Below are positions 41,654 to 42,271 of a stretch of 42,271 nt of DNA, piece after piece. This DNA is from Chloroflexota bacterium (GTDB lineage Bacteria; Vulcanimicrobiota; JAMCWD01), in NCBI GenBank assembly GCA_023475345.1, contig JAMCWD010000023.1, forward strand, positions 1 to 42,271. Direction: 5' to 3'. The position numbers were made by a program, and so were the translations under genes. The notes under the pieces were generated by a model. It searched no databases. It had not been told where the DNA came from and worked only from the letters and a program-made list of their open reading frames with translations. Numbering within the stretch: position 1 is the first letter of the stretch; every line of letters begins with the position of its first letter.

Positions 41654-42271
41654 ATGCGTAAAAATTCAAATTCGGGAAGCATTTACAACAAAAGAAATAT
41701 TGTAATATTGATGGCGCTGGTTTTGATCCTGTCGGCGATAACTGTGGGAAGATTCCTGAAGCCGAAAGAAGTTGAATCCCCGGATGCCGACAATATCCAG
41801 ACCGACATTATAAATGTGATGATCCCCCGGGACGAGGGCGGGAAAGAATCCTCTCTCTTAAAGGACATTATACTCGACATGGAAAACGAGGTCATTAAAA
41901 GAACCGCGGGATATTCATCCATAGAAAAATTTCTGGATGATACCGAAGACAGGATCGAAAAAAGCAAGAGCCCCGACTATAAAGCAGTGAAGCTCTCTCC
42001 CGAGGATGTGGCTTTTATCGAAAGGACCCTGACACTCTCCGAAAAAGGAAAGCAGGACGAAATGCTTCCGAAGGCCGACTTGAAAAAAGATTTATCGGTT
42101 TTCGGAATGCTCTTGCTGGAGAACAGGGATATCCGGTTGTGGCCGGCCGGAACTGAGAAAACTTTAAATGTCCTGGAGGCGGAGCTCTTTTTTCAGACTT
42201 GCCGAAACATTACCCGGCGGATCGGTAAGCATCTCGACCTGGAGCCGTCTGCGTTCAAAATAAGTTTTGGT
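41654..42271 (+). CDS. Membrane-anchored hypothetical protein, right end unreliable
   Basis: The frame starts ATG 41654 (GTGTGGAG immediately before) and is still open at the window end after 206 codons. Residues 15-33 form one membrane helix (NIVILMALVLILSAITVGRF); then comes an acidic, helical, charged region (DNIQTDIINVMIPRDE, YSSIEKFLDDTEDRI, ERTLTLSEKGKQDEM). From codon ~173 on, the bases are the exact inverse of the sortilin-like gene and the residues are an antisense reading. Hence the true C-terminus is unknown. No family is recognised. It follows the macro-domain gene by 59 bases. Confidence 0.6.
   Translation, partial: MRKNSNSGSIYNKRNIVILMALVLILSAITVGRFLKPKEVESPDADNIQTDIINVMIPRDEGGKESSLLKDIILDMENEVIKRTAGYSSIEKFLDDTEDRIEKSKSPDYKAVKLSPEDVAFIERTLTLSEKGKQDEMLPKADLKKDLSVFGMLLLENRDIRLWPAGTEKTLNVLEAELFFQTCRNITRRIGKHLDLEPSAFKISFG
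42171..42271 (-). repeat. 101-bp inverted repeat, right arm, running to the window edge
   Basis: An exact reverse complement of 39618-39718. Since it reaches the last base, the full length cannot be seen. On the minus strand the sortilin-like frame continues inward only to a stop within three codons after the arm (CAG GAC ATT TAA). Confidence 0.97.

Overview
The window reads as a chromosomal stretch from an anaerobic, deep-branching bacterium that is probably uncultivated. Support for this: a four-subunit pyruvate-type ferredoxin oxidoreductase (porG-D-A-B), the non-mevalonate isoprenoid enzyme Dxs, a complete minCDE set, a RemA/DUF370 gene beside gmk, many Sec and lipoprotein signal peptides, and a large load of exported beta-propeller and TPR proteins. 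I cannot assign a phylum from this sequence alone. There are no rRNA or tRNA genes, CRISPR arrays, phage genes or intact insertion sequences that I could recognise.

Layout. (1) 1-11247, minus strand: a housekeeping run read right to left: Clp1/Grc3-like P-loop kinase, a 32-codon linker ORF, minC, minD, minE, then after a 223-base gap rodA, xseA, xseB, ispA-type prenyltransferase, dxs, tlyA, nadK and an M16 protease cut by the left edge. Nearly all junctions overlap or touch, so the genes are probably translationally coupled. (2) 11269-13056, plus strand: a CPBP membrane protease and an HdeD/DUF308 membrane protein, ending in a hairpin terminator. (3) 13241-25166, mostly minus: a pseudopilin-like protein, a peptide-type ABC substrate-binding protein, gmk, remA, a TPR lipoprotein, a seven-repeat propeller lipoprotein, small membrane proteins, a Bax-inhibitor-1 family protein, a TPR-like membrane protein and an MBL-fold hydrolase. 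(4) 25273-28188, minus: the porGDAB operon, with a good sigma70-type promoter and a strong intrinsic terminator. (5) 28570-35634: two long paralogous WD40 proteins on the plus strand, with a TPR lipoprotein on the minus strand between them. (6) 35810-37950, minus: a coiled-coil protein, a VWA protein and a zinc-ribbon/FHA protein. (7) 38142-42271, plus: a sortilin/BNR-type propeller fused to a helical domain, an IPT/TIG plus YCF48-like propeller lipoprotein, a macro-domain protein and a membrane-anchored protein cut by the right edge.

How the genes work together. Region 1 combines cell shape and division-site selection (RodA, MinCDE) with isoprenoid precursor and prenyl diphosphate supply, which feeds lipid II carriers. 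Regions 3, 5 and 7 hold five exported beta-propeller proteins and several exported or membrane-anchored TPR proteins. Twice a propeller gene lies beside a TPR lipoprotein gene. This recurring pairing is the best candidate for an undescribed cell-surface system, but its function cannot be read from the sequence.

Structural alerts. The last 101 bases (42171-42271) are an exact inverted copy of 39618-39718 inside the sortilin-like gene. This is either an assembly fold-back or contig-end artefact, or one arm of an invertible segment. The C-terminal end of the last ORF should not be trusted.
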